Below, piece by piece: positions 38,377 to 51,821 of a stretch of 64,000 bases of DNA (the stretch's first letter is position 1; the number at the start of each line of letters is the position of its first letter). The stretch spans positions 58,249 to 122,248 of the forward strand of contig JAPFQT010000430.1 of the NCBI GenBank assembly GCA_027627225.1, in the 5' to 3' direction. Source of the DNA: Congeria kusceri (lineage: Eukaryota; Mollusca; Bivalvia; Myida; Dreissenidae). Both the position numbers and the translations under genes were made by a program. The notes below the pieces were generated by a model. The model did not search any database, was not told the DNA's origin, and saw nothing but the letters and a program-made list of their open reading frames with translations.

Positions 38377-38918
38377 ATGGATGAGAAAGCAGATTTTTGG
38401 TCATTTCTGAGCAAAAGAGTAGAAAATAAGTGCATTAAATGCATCAATTCAGATTGTTTGATCTGGAATGGTTGTATTTGAAATAGTTCCTTACCCTATT
38501 ATGGCCGAATGAGGGCTAAATTGCCTTCGGACATAAAATCAGAGACATACTTGGTTCACCGTGTAGCGTTAATGTGCTACATGAAGTCAGAATTGAACGC
38601 CAGGGACTCCGTGAGCCACTTATGCAACACTAGCTTGTGTGTTAAGCCTGAACATTTAAACATAGAGCCCCATTCCACCAACATGGAACGGCGGACATGT
38701 TTACAGTTCGGAGAGTGCAGCGGGCATGGAACTGAGCCAGCCTGCATATTTGGTAGAAACATGAATACAACAAGCTTTATCACTTCCTTTTATTCATAGA
38801 AATACACTTAAAATACATAAATGCATGTTTTTTTTCATTTTATATCTATTTCTATTGGGTATTTTTGCCTTTTTCAGGTAGAGGAACGCCTGATGCTGAC
38901 GCGAGGGCCACTTGTTAG
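38377..38918 (+). pseudogene. His-Cys-box endonuclease, type A, unit 11
   Basis: Exons 38377-38752 and 38878-38918; shared TGA at codon 35. Confidence 0.78.
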
Positions 38919-38972
38919 AGGTCTCTTATGCCAAAACAGGTAATAACAATTTATTATCAGGTACACAATCAA

Positions 38973-40931
38973 CTAAGCATATTTATGATGCTTAAGGTGT
39001 GGAAGACTGTCATAATCAGGTTTGGGGTCACTCATGCCCTTGCCGTAGTGTAATTCCTCATGCAGTTTGTATCGATAATTCCGCGTCCTGGCACGTAAAG
39101 CTCGTGCTTTGTTGGTAGCGGATGTTTGCTTTCGGTTAAGGTCGTTGCGGTCCTCATATGCTATCTGCTTAATAATCTTTGACCCCTGGGTAAGGTTAGC
39201 ATTTAGTTCAGTGGTTTTTGCAATTACAGAGTCAGCATAGCCATTGTTTAATTTGTGAACCTGCCCGTGAATTCGACCTACACAGTTGCGTGAGAAAGTC
39301 ACAGTTTTAGGATTGACAGCTTGGTACGACCTGTTTACTGCTTCACTTTTTTGGGTTGTGGTTAAAAGTTTGGTAGCGTCAAGAGCAGCTGGACCTAAAA
39401 CCATTTCAATGCATTTTTTAAGGACTTGTTGGTCACTGTCAACCATTTTAACCTTGACATTGTCTGGCATGAAATTCTTAGCTTGCCTATTTGTACCAGC
39501 ACAGACATAACTGTACTTTGCACAATGAGTACCGCAGTAACCACTGAAGCATAGAACAATGGTTGCGATTACATCAACCATGACCTTCTTTAGAACCTTG
39601 ATGTCACCCTGGTGTTTATTGTGGGCAGCTTTAAGCTCAGCCATACCCCTAGCTTTGACCGAGAGAGCGAACCGACTCCTGATATTAGACTTGGAATGAC
39701 CCTTGAGCATGCCCTTTGAGAAAGGCGCTTTGTTGAGCTCGCGCTTCAGCGAGTTGCCTAGGTGCCTCAGATCCTTAAGATGACCCACATTGTGACCGTG
39801 AGAGTTACGAACACCTTGGAATGCCCTACTGTCCCCATCACAAGTGAAATTTGCTATTTTGATGTCCTTAGAGATCTGGTCACCTAACAACCTATTCCAT
39901 TTGCCTTCATCACCTATTGGTTCCCTCTCTGAAACATTTGCAGAACAATGCCCCCTATGATTGGGGCACTGAACAGGTTTACCCTTATTCCTAAGCATTG
40001 ATGCAGTCCTGCATAGTTTATTTGCTACTTGTACCCCTACAATTTGCTTGTTTCTGGTATTGTTTTCACACATAGTACTTATGGCAATAGTTCCGGCTTG
40101 AAAGGGTGTCGCGTCAGAGTTAAAAATTGGATTGTTGTAGCAAGTGTCCCCTTCAACATTTACCTTAGAGGGATCTTTTTGACCAATTTTGGCATTTTCA
40201 GCAACTAAGTTTTCTCTAATCTGGTACATGCTTCTCTCATTTAGGGATTTAAGGGCAGTATTGACCTTATTTGCTTGTTTTTGCATAGCGAGTGGAGAGG
40301 GAGCAATGATATTGGTTGTGTTGAGAATTCTGCGGGAACCTGTGTTCCCAATAGAAGTACTTGCAACACCTATTTGGAAGCCTACATTGATCTGAGCTGC
40401 CTTTCTGCCCCTGGTACTTGATGGAACCTCATTGTAAAGCTTATAATGCTTGCCTACATATCTGCATCTTGTACATTTTAACCTTTCCTCCCAGCCTCAG
40501 CACCACTTTATGGAAGCACTGCCGTCAATTACCAAGTCGCCCCTACATTTATCACTTCTTAACCTATGCTTTCTATTTTCAGAGGACATCATAGACTGGA
40601 GTAGGGCGGGGACATAGACCTTGTTCGTAAGTAAGTCGGGATGGACTTTTGATGGAGCAGGAACCCGTAACAGGTCTACATGGCGAATCTTGTTCGCTGT
40701 CGGACGCAAGGGCTTAGCTGGGGTTTGAGAGCCGTCTACATCCCGAAAAGTAAGAACCTTGTCATTGTAAGCTACCCGTGCTTCAAAGGATGACCTTTCT
40801 AACCTTACATAGGTTGTGTTGGAATTTGACCTTCTTTCATAATTATGTTTTTTCCCCTTCACCGGACTAGTCCCACCTCGTTTAAAACCAACATTGAGCA
40901 ACTTTTTCTTTTGCTTGGTTATGAACCCCAT
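38973..40931 (-). pseudogene. Mutator-like transposase, type A, unit 11
   Basis: Shared TGA at codon 145 (40497-40499); no other lesion seen. Confidence 0.83.
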
Positions 40932-41641
40932 TTTGACCAGATTGCCACCTTAAAAAAAGTCAAAGTACTTATTTTGTGCCCAAAATATGCAATTTTGTAT
41001 TCCCTTAAACCTCTAAATGTGAGCAGGCAATGCAAATTGACCACCTGCTGCAGTTTAAAGGCACTCATGACATTATATACTAGAATATATAATTGGTGGC
41101 CTGTAATTAAAGAGGCTGCGACAAACAAGGTGCTTTAAAGATTTTACACTTTATTGGTTTGAAACAAGCAATTACTGGAAGCTGATTGATTTCTACACTT
41201 CAAAGTATCTTTGATCTCCCATTTTGACTAATTTGTTAATTGTCTTGGATGAAATTGGAATTTTTTTTCTATTAAATTTACATTTTTGGGGTGATTTTTT
41301 TAAAAAAATACACAAAAAATACATTATCAAAATGGCTTAGAGTAAAAATATCTAACAAAGTCATTCTCTCCTCACCCCACATAAGCCCCCCATACATGTT
41401 TGTTTGGTTTGTTTGGGTATTTTGTCACAAATATTGCAAATATCAGCTTTAATTGTTAGAGGGACATTTAAGCTTCAAGACGCTTGAAATCACCGGCTTC
41501 CGACCAAAATCACCTGTGTTTGAAAATATGAAATAAAATGGCCAAATGGACAGATATACAAGCCAAACTTAATATATTGGTGCAATATGCATGGGAAGAT
41601 AATTATATGCAAGAAAAACTAATTTTAATGAGAACAAATTT

Positions 41642-41654
41642 CTCTTATACTGAC
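41642..41654. other. Vacant MITE site with footprint, unit 12
   Basis: The site reads CTCTTATACTGAC. Compared with the expected pre-insertion site, the AA right of the insertion point is missing. The footprint differs from unit 5, so the loss was a separate event. Confidence 0.75.
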
Positions 41655-41692
41655 TTTGGGTTAAAATAAAATATCGTCTGCAAGTGCAAAAT

Positions 41693-42234
41693 ATGGATGA
41701 GAAAGCAGATTTTTGGTCATTTCTGAGCAAAAGAGTAGAAAATAAGTGCATTAAATGCATCAATTCAGATTGTTTGATCTGGAATGGTTGTATTTGAAAT
41801 AGTTCCTTACCCTATTATGGCCGAATGAGGGCTAAATTGCCTTCGGACATAAAATCAGAGACATACTTGGTTCACCGTGTAGCGTTAATGTGCTACATGA
41901 AGTCAGAATTGAACGCCAGGGACTCCGTGAGCCACTTATGCAACACTAGCTTGTGTGTTAAGCCTGAACATTTAAACATAGAGCCCCATTCCACCAACAT
42001 GGAACGGCGGACATGTTTACAGTTCGGAGAGTGCAGCGGGCATGGAACTGAGCCAGCCTGCATATTTGGTAGAAACATGAATACAACAAGCTTTATCACT
42101 TCCTTTTATTCATAGAAATACACTTAAAATACATAAATGCATGTTTTTTTTCATTTTATATCTATTTCTATTGGGTATTTTTGCCTTTTTCAGGTAGAGG
42201 AACGCCTGATGCTGACGCGAGGGCCACTTGTTAG
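41693..42234 (+). pseudogene. His-Cys-box endonuclease, type A, unit 12
   Basis: Exons 41693-42068 and 42194-42234; shared TGA at codon 35. There is no MITE upstream. Confidence 0.78.
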
Positions 42235-42288
42235 AGGTCTCTTATGCCAAAACAGGTAATAACAATTTATTATCAGGTACACAATCAA

Positions 42289-44247
42289 CTAAGCATATTT
42301 ATGATGCTTAAGGTGTGGAAGACTGTCATAATCAGGTTTGGGGTCACTCATGCCCTTGCCGTAGTGTAATTCCTCATGCAGTTTGTATCGATAATTCCGC
42401 GTCCTGGCACGTAAAGCTCGTGCTTTGTTGGTAGCGGATGTTTGCTTTCGGTTAAGGTCGTTGCGGTCCTCATATGCTATCTGCTTAATAATCTTTGACC
42501 CCTGGGTAAGGTTAGCATTTAGTTCAGTGGTTTTTGCAATTACAGAGTCAGCATAGCCATTGTTTAATTTGTGAACCTGCCCGTGAATTCGACCTACACA
42601 GTTGCGTGAGAAAGTCACAGTTTTAGGATTGACAGCTTGGTACGACCTGTTTACTGCTTCACTTTTTTGGGTTGTGGTTAAAAGTTTGGTAGCGTCAAGA
42701 GCAGCTGGACCTAAAACCATTTCAATGCATTTTTTAAGGACTTGTTGGTCACTGTCAACCATTTTAACCTTGACATTGTCTGGCATGAAATTCTTAGCTT
42801 GCCTATTTGTACCAGCACAGACATAACTGTACTTTGCACAATGAGTACCGCAGTAACCACTGAAGCATAGAACAATGGTTGCGATTACATCAACCATGAC
42901 CTTCTTTAGAACCTTGATGTCACCCTGGTGTTTATTGTGGGCAGCTTTAAGCTCAGCCATACCCCTAGCTTTGACCGAGAGAGCGAACCGACTCCTGATA
43001 TTAGACTTGGAATGACCCTTGAGCATGCCCTTTGAGAAAGGCGCTTTGTTGAGCTCGCGCTTCAGCGAGTTGCCTAGGTGCCTCAGATCCTTAAGATGAC
43101 CCACATTGTGACCGTGAGAGTTACGAACACCTTGGAATGCCCTACTGTCCCCATCACAAGTGAAATTTGCTATTTTGATGTCCTTAGAGATCTGGTCACC
43201 TAACAACCTATTCCATTTGCCTTCATCACCTATTGGTTCCCTCTCTGAAACATTTGCAGAACAATGCCCCCTATGATTGGGGCACTGAACAGGTTTACCC
43301 TTATTCCTAAGCATTGATGCAGTCCTGCATAGTTTATTTGCTACTTGTACCCCTACAATTTGCTTGTTTCTGGTATTGTTTTCACACATAGTACTTATGG
43401 CAATAGTTCCGGCTTGAAAGGGTGTCGCGTCAGAGTTAAAAATTGGATTGTTGTAGCAAGTGTCCCCTTCAACATTTACCTTAGAGGGATCTTTTTGACC
43501 AATTTTGGCATTTTCAGCAACTAAGTTTTCTCTAATCTGGTACATGCTTCTCTCATTTAGGGATTTAAGGGCAGTATTGACCTTATTTGCTTGTTTTTGC
43601 ATAGCGAGTGGAGAGGGAGCAATGATATTGGTTGTGTTGAGAATTCTGCGGGAACCTGTGTTCCCAATAGAAGTACTTGCAACACCTATTTGGAAGCCTA
43701 CATTGATCTGAGCTGCCTTTCTGCCCCTGGTACTTGATGGAACCTCATTGTAAAGCTTATAATGCTTGCCTACATATCTGCATCTTGTACATTTTAACCT
43801 TTCCTCCCAGCCTCAGCACCACTTTATGGAAGCACTGCCGTCAATTACCAAGTCGCCCCTACATTTATCACTTCTTAACCTATGCTTTCTATTTTCAGAG
43901 GACATCATAGACTGGAGTAGGGCGGGGACATAGACCTTGTTCGTAAGTAAGTCGGGATGGACTTTTGATGAAGCAGGAACCCGTAACAGGTCTACATGGC
44001 GAATCTTGTTCGCTGTCGGACGCAAGGGCTTAGCTGGGGTTTGAGAGCCGTCTACATCCCGAAAAGTAAGAACCTTGTCATTGTAAGCTACCCGTGCTTC
44101 AAAGGATGACCTTTCTAACCTTACATAGGTTGTGTTGGAATTTGACCTTCTTTCATAATTATGTTTTTTCCCCTTCACCGGACTAGTCCCACCTCGTTTA
44201 AAACCAACATTGAGCAACTTTTTCTTTTGCTTGGTTATGAACCCCAT
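42289..44247 (-). pseudogene. Mutator-like transposase, type A, unit 12
   Basis: Shared TGA at codon 145 (43813-43815). The private base at 43971 replaces a Pro by Ser (PASSKVHP for PAPSKVHP) in the N-terminal basic region. Confidence 0.83.
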
Positions 44248-44965
44248 TTTGACCAGATTGCCACCTTAAAAAAAGTCAAAGTACTTATTTTGTGCCCAAA
44301 ATATGCAATTTTGTATTCCCTTAAACCTCTAAATGTGAGCAGGCAATGCAAATTGACCACCTGCTGCAGTTTAAAGGCACTCATGACATTATATACTAGA
44401 ATATATAATTGGTGGCCTGTAATTAAAGAGGCTGCGACAAACAAGGTGCTTTAAAGATTTTACACTTTATTGGTTTGAAACAAGCAATTACTGGAAGCTG
44501 ATTGATTTCTACACTTCAAAGTATCTTTGATCTCCCATTTTGACTAATTTGTTAATTGTCTTGGATGAAATTGGAATTTTTTTTCTATTAAATTTACATT
44601 TTTGGGGTGATTTTTTTAAAAAAATACACAAAAAATACATTATCAAAATGGCTTAGAGTAAAAATATCTAACAAAGTCATTCTCTCCTCACCCCACATAA
44701 GCCCCCCATACATGTTTGTTTGGTTTGTTTGGGTATTTTGTCACAAATATTGCAAATATCAGCTTTAATTGTTAGAGGGACATTTAAGCTTCAAGACGCT
44801 TGAAATCACCGGCTTCCGACCAAAATCACCTGTGTTTGAAAATATGAAATAAAATGGCCAAATGGACAGATATACAAGCCAAACTTAATATATTGGTGCA
44901 ATATGCATGGGAAGATAATTATATGCAAGAAAAACTAATTTTAATGAGAACAAATTTCTCTTATA

Positions 44966-45436
44966 GGTTACAGTATACTAAATATTTCAGGTGTGCAATG
45001 CTATACTCTCTAAATAAATCAACACCATTTATTTGAAGACACAATTTTCTGTATAGTCACTTGCCATGACTTTATTTTTGAATATTTCTTTGTACGTGTG
45101 GTAGGAAAAACATTGTTGTGTACTAAAAATTCACTGTTTCGCTTGAAGGTTGGAGACTACATGACGAGACTTTGACAGTTGGCAGTATACCTTCAACTGG
45201 AGAGTAGCCGGTAAAAAGATGGCCGTAAAACAGTGAACTTTGATTCGCGTCGAGTTCTTTCTTACATATCACATGACCTATCTTTTTTATTGTCTAAATC
45301 AATTCGGCTCGGAATGCTCTTTAAGAAAAGGTATGGTTATGAGGGTCTCTACGCGCAAAATGTTGAGTTTATTTTTTGTTGAATTTATTGCTTTTACATT
45401 GAATTTGTTAAGGAAATCTTTTAGTATATTGTGACC
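44966..45436. mobile_element. Nested MITE, unit 13
   Basis: Complete 471-bp copy; it lies before the indel-rich stretch starts. Confidence 0.83.
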
Positions 45437-45483
45437 TAAACTGACTTTGGGTTAAAATAAAATATCGTCTGCAAGTGCAAAAT

Positions 45484-46026
45484 ATGGATGAGAAAGCAGA
45501 TTTTTGGTCATTTCTGAGCAAAAGAGTAGAAAATAAGTGCATTAAATGCATCAATTCAGATTGTTTGATCTGGAATGGTTGTATTTGAAATAGTTCCTTA
45601 CCCTATTATGGCCGAATGAGGGCTAAATTGCCTTCGGACATAAAATCAGAGACATACTTGGTTCACCGTGTAGCGTTAATGTGCTACATGAAGTCAGAAT
45701 TGAACGCCAGGGACTCCGTGAGCCACTTATGCAACACTAGCTTGTGTGTTAAGCCTGAACATTTAAACATAGAGCCCCCATTCCACCAACATGGAACGGC
45801 GGACATGTTTACAGTTCGGAGAGTGCAGCGGGCATGGAACTGAGCCAGCCTGCATATTTGGTAGAAACATGAATACAACAAGCTTTATCACTTCCTTTTA
45901 TTCATAGAAATACACTTAAAATACATAAATGCATGTTTTTTTTCATTTTATATCTATTTCTATTGGGTATTTTTGCCTTTTTCAGGTAGAGGAACGCCTG
46001 ATGCTGACGCGAGGGCCACTTGTTAG
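45484..46026 (+). pseudogene. His-Cys-box endonuclease, type A, unit 13 (frameshifted)
   Basis: It has the shared TGA at codon 35 plus an extra C in the C run near 45,775-45,779. That insertion shifts the frame just after H93-L94 and loses N102 and the second zinc cluster. The insertion may be a sequencing error. Confidence 0.75.
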
Positions 46027-46080
46027 AGGTCTCTTATGCCAAAACAGGTAATAACAATTTATTATCAGGTACACAATCAA

Positions 46081-48039
46081 CTAAGCATATTTATGATGCT
46101 TAAGGTGTGGAAGACTGTCATAATCAGGTTTGGGGTCACTCATGCCCTTGCCGTAGTGTAATTCCTCATGCAGTTTGTATCGATAATTCCGCGTCCTGGC
46201 ACGTAAAGCTCGTGCTTTGTTGGTAGCGGATGTTTGCTTTCGGTTAAGGTCGTTGCGGTCCTCATATGCTATCTGCTTAATAATCTTTGACCCCTGGGTA
46301 AGGTTAGCATTTAGTTCAGTGGTTTTTGCAATTACAGAGTCAGCATAGCCATTGTTTAATTTGTGAACCCTGCCCGTGAATTCGACCTACACAGTTGCGT
46401 GAGAAAGTCACAGTTTTAGGATTGACAGCTTGGTACGACCTGTTTACTGCTTCACTTTTTTGGGTTGTGGTTAAAAGTTTGGTAGCGTCAAGAGCAGCTG
46501 GACCTAAAACCATTTCAATGCATTTTTTAAGGACTTGTTGGTCACTGTCAACCATTTTAACCTGACATTGTCTGGCATGAAATTCTTAGCTTGCCTATTT
46601 GTACCAGCACAGACATAACTGTACTTTGCACAATGAGTACCCGCAGTAACCACTGAAGCATAGAACAATGGTTGCGATTACATCAACCATGACCTTCTTT
46701 AGAACCTTGATGTCACCCTGGTGTTTATTGTGGGCAGCTTTAAGCTCAGCCATACCCCTAGCTTTGACCGAGAGAGCGAACCGACTCCTGATATTAGACT
46801 TGGAATGACCCTTGAGCATGCCCTTTGAGAAGGCGCTTTGTTGAGCTCGCGCTTCAGCGAGTTGCCTAGGTGCCTCAGATCCTTAAGATGACCCACATTG
46901 TGACCGTGAGAGTTACGAACACCTTGGAATGCCCTACTGTCCCCATCACAAGTGAAATTTGCTATTTTGATGTCCTTAGAGATCTGGTCACCTAACAACC
47001 TATTCCATTTGCCTTCATCACCTATTGGTTCCCTCTCTGAAACATTTGCAGAACAATGCCCCCTATGATTGGGGCACTGAACAGGTTTACCCTTATTCCT
47101 AAGCATTGATGCAGTCCTGCATAGTTTATTTGCTACTTGTACCCCTACAATTTGCTTGTTTCTGGTATTGTTTTCACACATAGTACTTATGGCAATAGTT
47201 CCGGCTTGAAAGGGTGTCGCGTCAGAGTTAAAAATTGGATTGTTGTAGCAAGTGTCCCCTTCAACATTTACCTTAGAGGGATCTTTTTGACCAATTTTGG
47301 CATTTTCAGCAACTAAGTTTTCTCTAATCTGGTACATGCTTCTCTCATTTAGGGATTTAAGGGCAGTATTGACCTTATTTGCTTGTTTTTGCATAGCGAG
47401 TGGAGAGGGAGCAATGATATTGGTTGTGTTGAGAATTCTGCGGGAACCTGTGTTCCCAATAGAAGTACTTGCAACACCTATTTGGAAGCCTACATTGATC
47501 TGAGCTGCCTTTCTGCCCCTGGTACTTGATGGAACCTCATTGTAAAGCTTATAATGCTTGCCTACATATCTGCATCTTGTACATTTTAACCTTTCCTCCC
47601 AGCCTCAGCACCACTTTATGGAAGCACTGCCGTCAATTACCAAGTCGCCCCTACATTTATCACTTCTTAACCTATGCTTTCTATTTTCAGAGGACATCAT
47701 AGACTGGAGTAGGGCGGGGACATAGACCTTGTTCGTAAGTAAGTCGGGATGGACTTTTGATGGAGCAGGAACCGTAACAGGTCTACATGGCGAATCTTGT
47801 TCGCTGTCGGACGCAAGGCTTAGCTGGGGTTTGAGAGCCGTCTACATCCCGAAAAGTAAGAACCTTGTCATTGTAAGCTACCCGTGCTTCAAAGGATGAC
47901 CTTTCTAACCTTACATAGGTTGTGTTGGAATTTGACCTTCTTTCATAATTATGTTTTTTTCCCCCTTCACCGGACTAGTCCCACCTCGTTTAAAACCAAC
48001 ATTGAGCAACTTTTTCTTTTGCTTGGTTATGAACCCCAT
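46081..48039 (-). pseudogene. Mutator-like transposase, type A, unit 13 (many frameshifts)
   Basis: Besides the codon-145 TGA, one-base indels are visible at several places. These are an extra C near 46,370, a missing T near 46,562, an extra C near 46,641 and a missing A near 46,831. A missing C near 47,773, a missing G near 47,818 and a longer T/C run near 47,953-47,966 complete the list. Most are in homopolymers. Confidence 0.8.
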
Positions 48040-48763
48040 TTTGACCAGATTGCCACCTTAAAAAAAGTCAAAGTACTTATTTTGTGCCCAAAATATGCAA
48101 TTTTGTATTCCCTTAAACCTCTAAATGTGAGCAGGCAATGCAAATTGACCACCTGCCTGCAGTTTAAAGGCACTCATGACATTATATACTAGAATATAAA
48201 ATTGGTGGCCTGTAATTAAAGAGGCTGCGACAAACAAGGTGCATTAAAGATTTTACAACTTTATTGGTTTGAAACAAGCAATTACTGGAATGCTGATTGA
48301 TTTCTACACCTTCAAAGTATCTTTGATCTCCCATTTTGACTAATTTGTTAATTGTCTTGGTGATGAAAATTGGGAATTTTTTTTCTATTAAATTTACATT
48401 TTTGGGGTGATTTTTTTAAAAAAATACACAAAAAATACATTATCAAAATGGCTTAGAGTAAAAATATCTAACAAAGTCATTCTCTCCTCACCCCACATAA
48501 GCCCCCCATACATGTTTGTTTGGTTTGTTGGGTATTTTGTCACAAATATTGCAAATATCAGCTTTAATTGTTAGAGGGACATTTAAGCTTCAAGACGCCT
48601 TGAAATCACCGGCTTCCGACCAAAATCACCTGTGTTTGAAAATATGAAATAAAATGGCCAAATGGACAGATATACAAGCCAAACTTAATATATTGTGCAA
48701 TATGCATGGAAGATAATTATATGCAAGAAAAACTAATTTTAATGAGAACAAATTTCTCTTATA

Positions 48764-49235
48764 GGTTACAGTATACTAAATATTTCAGGTGTGCAATGCT
48801 ATACTCTCTAAATAAATCAACACCATTTATTTGAAGACACAATTTTCTGTATAGTCACTTGCCATGACTTTATTTTTGAATATTTCTTTGTACGTGTGGT
48901 AGGAAAAACATTGTTGTGTACTAAAAATTCACTGTTTCGCTTGAAGGTTGGAGACTACATGACGAGACTTTGACAGTTGGCAGTATACCTTCAACTGGAG
49001 AGTAGCCGGTAAAAAAGATGGCCGTAAAACAGTGAACTTTGATTCGCGTCGAGTTCTTTCTTACATATCACATGACCTATCTTTTTTATTGTCTAAATCA
49101 ATCGGCTCGGAATGCTCTTTAAGAAAAGGTATGGTTATGAGGGTCTCTACGCGCAAAATGTTGAGTTTATTTTTTGTTGAATTTATTGCTTTTACATTGA
49201 ATTTGTTAAAGGAAAATCTTTTAGTAATTGTGACC
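48764..49235. mobile_element. Nested MITE, unit 14
   Basis: About 472 bp with several one-base indels, including near both the nested hairpin (AAAAAAG at about 49,012) and the right terminus. Confidence 0.78.
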
Positions 49236-49281
49236 TAACTGACTTTGGGTTAAAATAAAATATCGTCTGCAAGTGCAAAAT

Positions 49282-49824
49282 ATGGATGAGAAAGCAGATT
49301 TTTGGTCATTTCTGAGCAAAAGAGTAGAAAATAAGTGCATTAAAGCATCAATTCAGATTGTTTGATCTGGAATGGTTGTATTTGAAATAGTTCCTTACCC
49401 TATTATGGCCGAATGAGGGCTAAATTGCCTTCGGACATAAAATCAGAGACATACTTGGTTCACCGTGTAGCGTTAATGTGCTACATGAAGTCAGAATTGA
49501 ACGCCAGGGACTCCGTGAGCCACTTATGCAACACTAGCTTGTGTGTTAAGCCTGAACATTTAAACATAGAGCCCCATTCCACCAACATGGAACGGCGGAC
49601 ATGTTTACAGTTCGGAGAGTGCAGCGGGCATGGAACTGAGCCAGCCTGCATATTTGGTAGGAAACATGAATACAACAAGCTTTATCACTTCCTTTTATCA
49701 TAGAAATACACTTAAAATACATAAATGCATGTTTTTTTTCATTTTATATCTATTTTTCTATTGGGTATTTTTGCCTTTTTCAGGTAGAGGAACGCCTGAT
49801 GCTGACGCGAGGGCCACTTGTTAG
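49282..49824 (+). pseudogene. His-Cys-box endonuclease, type A, unit 14
   Basis: It is type A at every exon 1 diagnostic site, with the nonsense TGA. A base is missing near 49,345 (TAAAGCATC for TAAATGCATC), shifting the N-terminal frame. An extra G next to the splice donor (GGTAGGAAAC) and small changes in the intron are also present. Confidence 0.75.
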
Positions 49825-49881
49825 AGGTCTCTTATGCCAAAACAGGTAATAATAACAATTTATTATCAGGTACACAATCAA

Positions 49882-51821
49882 CTAAGCATATTTATGATGC
49901 TTAAGGTGTGGAAGACTGTCATAATCAGGTTTGGGGTCACTCATGGCCTTGCCGTAGTGTAATTCCTCATGCAGTTTGTATCGATAATTCCGCGTCCTGG
50001 CACGTAAAGCTCGTGCTTTGTTGGTAGCGGATGTTTGCTTTCGGTTAAGGTCGTTGCGGTCCTCATATGCTATCTGCTTAATAATCTTTGACCCCTGGGT
50101 AAGGTTAGCATTTAGTTCAGTGGTTTTTGCAATTACAGAGTCAGCATAGCCATTGTTTAATTTGTGAACCTGCCCGTGAATTCGACCTACACAGTTGCGT
50201 GAGAAAGTGACAGTTTTAGGATTGACAGCTTGGTACGACCTGTTTACTGCTTCACTTTTTTGGGTTGTGGTTAAAAGTTTGGTAGCGTCAAGAGCAGCTG
50301 GACCTAAAACCATTTCAATGCATTTTTTAAGGACTTGTTGGTCACTGTCAACCATTTTAACCTTTACATTGTCTGGCATGAAATTCTTAGCTTGCCTATT
50401 TGTACCAGCACAGACATAACTGTACTTTGCACAATGAGTACCGCAGTAACCACTGAAGCATAGAACAATGGTTGCGATTACATCAACCATGACCTTCTTT
50501 AGAACCTTGATGTCACCCTGGTGTTTAGTGTGGGCAGCTTTAAGCTCAGCCATACACCTAGCTTTGACCGAGAGAGCGAACCGACTCCTGATATTAGACT
50601 TGGAATGACCCTTGAGCATGCCCTTTGAGAAAGGCGCTTTGTTGAGCTCGCGCTTCAGCGAGTTGCCTAGGTGCCTCAGATCCTTAAGATGACCCACATT
50701 GTGACCGTGAGAGTTACGAACACCTTGGAATGCCCTACTGTCCCCATCACAAGTGAAATTTGCTATTTTGATGTCCTTAGAGATCTGGTCACCTAACAAC
50801 CTATTCCATTTGCCTTCATCACCTATTGGTTCCCTCTCTGAAACATTTGCAGAACAATGCCCCATATGATTGGGGCACTGAACAGGTTTACCCTTATTCC
50901 TAAGCATTGATGCAGTCCTGCATAGTTTATTTGCTACTTGTACCCTACAATTTGCTTGTTTCTGGTATTGTTTTCACACATAGTGCTTATGGCAATAGTT
51001 CCGGCTTGAAAGGGTGTCGCGTCAGAGTAAAAAATTGGATTGTTGTAGCAAGTGTCCCCTTCAACATTTACCTTAGAGGGATCTTTTTGACCAATTTTGG
51101 CATTTTCAAATCTGGTACATGCTTCTCTCATTTAGGGATTTAAGGGCAGTATTGACCTTATTTGCTTGTTTTTGCATAGCAAGTGGAGAGGGAGCAATGA
51201 TATTGGTTGTGTTGAGAATTCTGCGGGAACCTGTGTTCCCAATAGAAGTACTTGCAACACCTATTTGGAAGCCTACATTGATCTGAGCTGCCTTCTGCCC
51301 CTGGTACTTGATGGAACCTCATTGTAAAGCTTATAATGCTTGCCTACATATCTGCATCTTGTACATTTTAACCTTTCCTCCCAGCCTAAGCCCCACTTTA
51401 TGGAAGCACTGTCGTCAATTACCAAGTCGCCCCTACATTTATCACTTCTTAACCTATGCTTTCTATTTTCAGAGGACATCATAGACTGGAGTAGGGCGGG
51501 GACATAGACCTTGTTCGTAAGTAAGTCGGGATGGACTTTTGATGGAGCAGGAACCCGTAACAGGTCTACATAGCGAATCTTGTTCGCTCTCGGACGCATG
51601 GGCTTAGCTGGGGTTTGAGAGCCGTCTACATCCCGAAAAGTAAGAACCTTGTCATTGTAAGCTACCCGTGCTTCAAAGGATGACCTTTCTAACCTTACAT
51701 AGGTTGTGTTGGAATTTGACCTTCTTTCATAATTATGTTTTTTCCCCTTCACCGGACTAGTCCCACCTCGTTTAAAACCAACATTGAGCAACTTGTTCTT
51801 TTGCTTGGTTGTGAACCCCAT
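49882..51821 (-). pseudogene. Mutator-like transposase, type B, unit 14
   Basis: The codon-145 position reads TTA (Leu) and the 17-bp type B deletion is present near 51,108. One C is missing near 50,943 (TACCCTAC) and one T near 51,291, adding frameshifts. The C-terminal 341 codons (49882-50907) are open and include D367 and E530 equivalents. Confidence 0.8.

Larger units (their letters stand above)
37437..41227 (+). repeat. Unit 11 (type A, MITE present)
   Basis: Full 3791-bp unit; no private change noticed. Confidence 0.95.
41228..44543 (+). repeat. Unit 12 (type A, MITE absent)
   Basis: 3316 bp, lacking the nested MITE, with one private base, A at 43971. Confidence 0.95.
44544..48339 (+). 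repeat. Unit 13 (type A, MITE present, indel-rich)
   Basis: 3796 bp. From about 45,774 onward it has many one-base insertions and deletions that no earlier unit has, in both coding and non-coding parts. This pattern looks like poor base quality rather than biology. Confidence 0.93.
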
